From positions 1 through 64,000 of the forward strand of contig CAVQRB010000023.1 in assembly GCA_963715055.1 (NCBI GenBank): a stretch of 64,000 nucleotides of DNA, given 5' to 3'. Positions 61,656 to 64,000 of the stretch are shown piece after piece. The stretch is from CAVQRB01 sp963715055 (lineage in GTDB: Bacteria; Pseudomonadota; Alphaproteobacteria; Rhodobacterales; Rhodobacteraceae). Below the pieces are notes generated by a model. It made no database searches. It was not told the DNA's origin and worked only from the letters and a program-made list of their open reading frames with translations. Position 1 is the first letter of the stretch; every line of letters begins with the position of its first letter. A program made the translations under genes and the position numbers.

Positions 61656-63152
61656 ATGGAATACGGATTCACCATTGCGGCCTACGCGGTCGCGGCTGTT
61701 CTCTTCATCCTGTCGCTCGGCGGCCTGTCGGGGCAGGAAAGCGCGAAACGCGCGGTCTGGTATGGCATCGTCGGCATGGCCATTGCGGTGCTTGCGACGC
61801 TGATCGGGCCGGGTGCCGGTCTGAGCGGTGTCTCGGTCATCCTGATCGCGCTCGGGGCCGCTGTCGGCTACCAGCTGGCGACCAAGGTGCAGATGACCCA
61901 GATGCCCGAGCTTGTCGCGATCATGCACAGCCTTGTGGGCCTCGCGGCGGTCTTCGTCGGCTTCAACGCCGACCTGATGATCAACGACATGACCTCGCTT
62001 TTTGCCGACAATGGCCTTGTGCTCGGCGCGGTGGCGGAGGGCGGCTATGGCGCTGTCGGACTGCCCAAGGAGATCTACGACGGTCTGTCCTCCTTCGGCC
62101 AGCTGATTGCCAAGAAAACCTTGGTCGAAATCAACATCCTCAAGGTCGAACTGGTGCTGGGCATCTGGATCGGGGCGGTGACCTTCACCGGCTCGGTGAT
62201 CGCCTATGGCAAGCTCGCGGGCAAGGTGGACTCTGCGGCCAAGAAGCTGCCCGGCGGGCACCTGCTGAACGCGGGCGCTGCCGGTCTGTCTCTGCTCTTC
62301 ACCATCATGTACCTGGGCGGCTCCGGCAGCTGGACGCTGGTGCTGCTGACGCTTCTGGCGCTCTTCATCGGCTATCATCTGATCATGGGTATCGGCGGCG
62401 CGGACATGCCGGTCGTGGTCTCCATGCTCAACAGCTATTCGGGCTGGGCTGCGGCGGCGATCGGGTTCTCCCTGGGCAATGACCTGCTGATTGTCGTGGG
62501 GGCGCTCGTGGGCTCCTCCGGTGCGATCCTGAGCTACATCATGTGCAAGGCGATGAACCGTTCTTTCGTCTCGGTCATTCTGGGCGGCTTCGGCGGCCCT
62601 GCGGGCGAGCAGATGGCCGTGGAAGGCGAGCAGATCGCCATCGAAGCCGAAGGCGTGGCCGCAGCCCTCAACGAGGCGGACAGCGTCATCATCATCCCCG
62701 GCTACGGCATGGCGGTGGCGCAAGCCCAGCAGGGCGTGGCCGAACTGGTGCGCAAGCTGCGCGCCAAGGGCAAGACCGTGCGCTTTGCCATCCATCCGGT
62801 CGCGGGCCGTCTGCCGGGGCACATGAACGTGCTCCTGGCCGAAGCCAAGGTGCCCTATGACATCGTCATGGAAATGGACGAGATCAACGACGATTTCCCG
62901 TCCACGGACGTGGCCATCGTGATCGGCTCCAACGACATCGTCAATCCGGCGGCACAGGACGACCCCAACAGCCCCATCGCCGGGATGCCGGTGCTGGAAT
63001 GCTGGAAGGCCAAGCAGGTCTTCGTCTCCAAACGCGGGCAGGGCACGGGCTATTCGGGCATCGAAAACCCGCTCTTCTTCAAGGAGAACACGCGGATGTT
63101 CTACGGCGACGCCAAGGCCTCGCTCGACAAGCTGCTGCCGATGATCGACTAG
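61656..63152 (+). CDS. pntB: NAD(P) transhydrogenase subunit beta
   Basis: Partner of PntA in the inner membrane. The 498 residues have about nine membrane helices (about 1-270) and the C-terminal NADP-binding domain III with VIIIPGYGMAVAQAQQGVAEL, HPVAGRLPGHMNVLLAEA, and VIGSNDIVNPAAQDDPNSPIAGMPVLE. A terminator follows at 63179. Confidence 0.97.
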   Translation: MEYGFTIAAYAVAAVLFILSLGGLSGQESAKRAVWYGIVGMAIAVLATLIGPGAGLSGVSVILIALGAAVGYQLATKVQMTQMPELVAIMHSLVGLAAVFVGFNADLMINDMTSLFADNGLVLGAVAEGGYGAVGLPKEIYDGLSSFGQLIAKKTLVEINILKVELVLGIWIGAVTFTGSVIAYGKLAGKVDSAAKKLPGGHLLNAGAAGLSLLFTIMYLGGSGSWTLVLLTLLALFIGYHLIMGIGGADMPVVVSMLNSYSGWAAAAIGFSLGNDLLIVVGALVGSSGAILSYIMCKAMNRSFVSVILGGFGGPAGEQMAVEGEQIAIEAEGVAAALNEADSVIIIPGYGMAVAQAQQGVAELVRKLRAKGKTVRFAIHPVAGRLPGHMNVLLAEAKVPYDIVMEMDEINDDFPSTDVAIVIGSNDIVNPAAQDDPNSPIAGMPVLECWKAKQVFVSKRGQGTGYSGIENPLFFKENTRMFYGDAKASLDKLLPMID

Positions 63153-63178
63153 AGGTCAAGGCCGTTTCGATGCAACCA

Positions 63179-63210
63179 AAGGCGTGCCCTGACCGGGCGC
63201 GCCTTCTTCT
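63179..63210 (+). terminator. intrinsic terminator after pntB
   Basis: AAGGCGTGCCC (63179-63189) pairs with GGGCGCGCCTT (63195-63205) with one G-U pair, and CTTCT follows. The U-tract is short and interrupted, but the 11-bp stem right after the pntB stop makes termination likely. Confidence 0.65.
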
Positions 63211-63336
63211 GATGACGGAACGGGTGTCGTCGCGGATGGTCAAGAGCTGTCGCTCGGGTCTAGACTGAGGCACATCGGTCGTGTTTCCTGAGGCGCGCGG
63301 CTGCCACCGGTGGAGAAGTCGCCGAGGAGGAGACAC

Positions 63337-64000
63337 ATGATCTGGCTCGTTGCCCATGTCGTGATCGTGGGACTTTGCTTTGCCGCTATTCTGCTGCGAC
63401 CGAACCGGGAGCCGGAGGCGCGCATGGCCTGGCTGGTGGTGGTCTTCGCCTTGCCCTTCGGCGGGGCCGTCGCCTATCTGCTGCTTGGTAGCACCAGCAT
63501 CGGGCGTAAACGCCTCGCCCGCCTGACCCGTGTTGCAGAGGCCCTGCCGGCACCTGTGCCGGATGTGACTGACACGCAGGCAAGAGGCCCCTACGAAGCG
63601 CTTTTTCGCGTCGGCCAGTCGATCAGCGGCTATGCGCCGGTTGGCGGCAACTCTGCCCGGCTTATGGCGGATTCCGACACGATGATCGACGAATTGGTGC
63701 AGGACATCGATGCGGCGGTGGAGCATGTCCATCTGCTTTTCTACATCTGGCTGCCCGATGGTAACGGCACGAAGGTCATCGAGGCCTGCAAGCGCGCAGT
63801 GGGGCGTGGTGTGACGTGTCGGGTGATGGTGGACAGCCTCGGCTCGCGGGATCTGGCGCGCAGCAAGGCCTGGCGCGAGATGCAGGCGGCAGGGGTGCGT
63901 ACCGCCGTCGCCCTTCGCATCGGCAACCCGCTGGTGCGGATCTTCAACGGGCGGATCGATTTGCGCAACCACCGCAAGATCGTGGTGATCGACAACCGCA
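63337..64000 (+). CDS. cls: cardiolipin synthase (PLD family), N-terminal part, cut by window end
   Basis: Membrane enzyme joining two phosphatidylglycerols into cardiolipin. Visible are two N-terminal membrane helices (MIWLVAHVVIVGLCFAAILL and MAWLVVVFALPFGGAVAYLLLG), the YAPVGGNSARLM segment, and at the window's end the first phospholipase-D motif HRKIVVID (HxKxxxxD). AGGAGGAG lies about 6 bases before the ATG. The frame is open to base 64000, so the second motif lies outside. Confidence 0.88.
   Translation, partial: MIWLVAHVVIVGLCFAAILLRPNREPEARMAWLVVVFALPFGGAVAYLLLGSTSIGRKRLARLTRVAEALPAPVPDVTDTQARGPYEALFRVGQSISGYAPVGGNSARLMADSDTMIDELVQDIDAAVEHVHLLFYIWLPDGNGTKVIEACKRAVGRGVTCRVMVDSLGSRDLARSKAWREMQAAGVRTAVALRIGNPLVRIFNGRIDLRNHRKIVVIDNR

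Overview
The window looks like chromosome from a high-GC alphaproteobacterium of the Rhodobacteraceae (Roseobacter/Rhodobacter group). The reasons are the uninterrupted mraZ-to-lpxC division and cell-wall order, a long FtsZ with a C-terminal linker, the cobS-cobT-DnaJ-BolA neighbourhood, a DUF1127 gene followed by CCTCCTCCC hairpins (the CcsR type known from Rhodobacter sphaeroides), and many ATGA/TGATG stop-start overlaps. No insertion sequence, prophage or CRISPR array is visible.

Layout. 1-1045: the 5' end of a tRNA-Gly running off the left edge, one 60-residue small protein, and mostly gene-free DNA. 1046-9271: pyruvate carboxylase and an L-lactate-oxidase-like flavoprotein (minus strand), a UvrD/PcrA helicase, and a B12-binding protein related to PpaA/AerR. 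9451-10133: a CcsR-like small-RNA array downstream of a DUF1127 gene, and a strong hairpin upstream of it. 10233-11687: the Mrp iron-sulfur carrier and a gamma-glutamylcyclotransferase-like protein. 11688-12343: a regulatory stretch with paired TGGGA boxes of MraZ type. 12344-34997: mraZ-rsmH-ftsL-ftsI-murE-murF-mraY-ACT protein-murD, an inverted FAD oxidoreductase, then ftsW-murG-murC, three small membrane proteins, murB-ddl-ftsQ-ftsA, a 420-base gap, ftsZ, a terminator and lpxC. 35154-39457: bamD, recN and a ClC channel. 39465-46219: DUF427 protein, aminopeptidase P, cobT, cobS, DnaJ-domain protein, BolA protein and DUF4177 protein. 46433-54507: gatB, two unrecognised genes, a lytic transglycosylase, a membrane protein, a short-chain dehydrogenase and aminopeptidase N. 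54614-64000: two tiny proteins, malate synthase G, a GlcG-like protein, a class-I glutamine amidotransferase, a 3-hydroxybutyrate-dehydrogenase-like enzyme, an isoprenylcysteine-methyltransferase-like protein, pntA-pntB, and the start of a cardiolipin synthase.

How they work together. The central 23 kb makes peptidoglycan precursors (MurB to MurG, MraY, Ddl) and the division machine (FtsL, I, W, Q, A, Z). It continues into lipid A (LpxC) and outer-membrane assembly (BamD). The flanks serve central carbon and redox metabolism (pyruvate carboxylase, malate synthase, transhydrogenase) and cobalamin synthesis (CobS, CobT).

The points most worth a second look are the seven-unit CCTCCTCCC array with its DUF1127 gene, an apparent one-base frameshift in the essential gene mraY, the TGGGA boxes upstream of mraZ, a TTAA-N7-TTAA CtrA-type box at the murB/ddl junction, and an interspersed GGGGATATTT-type intergenic repeat present three times.
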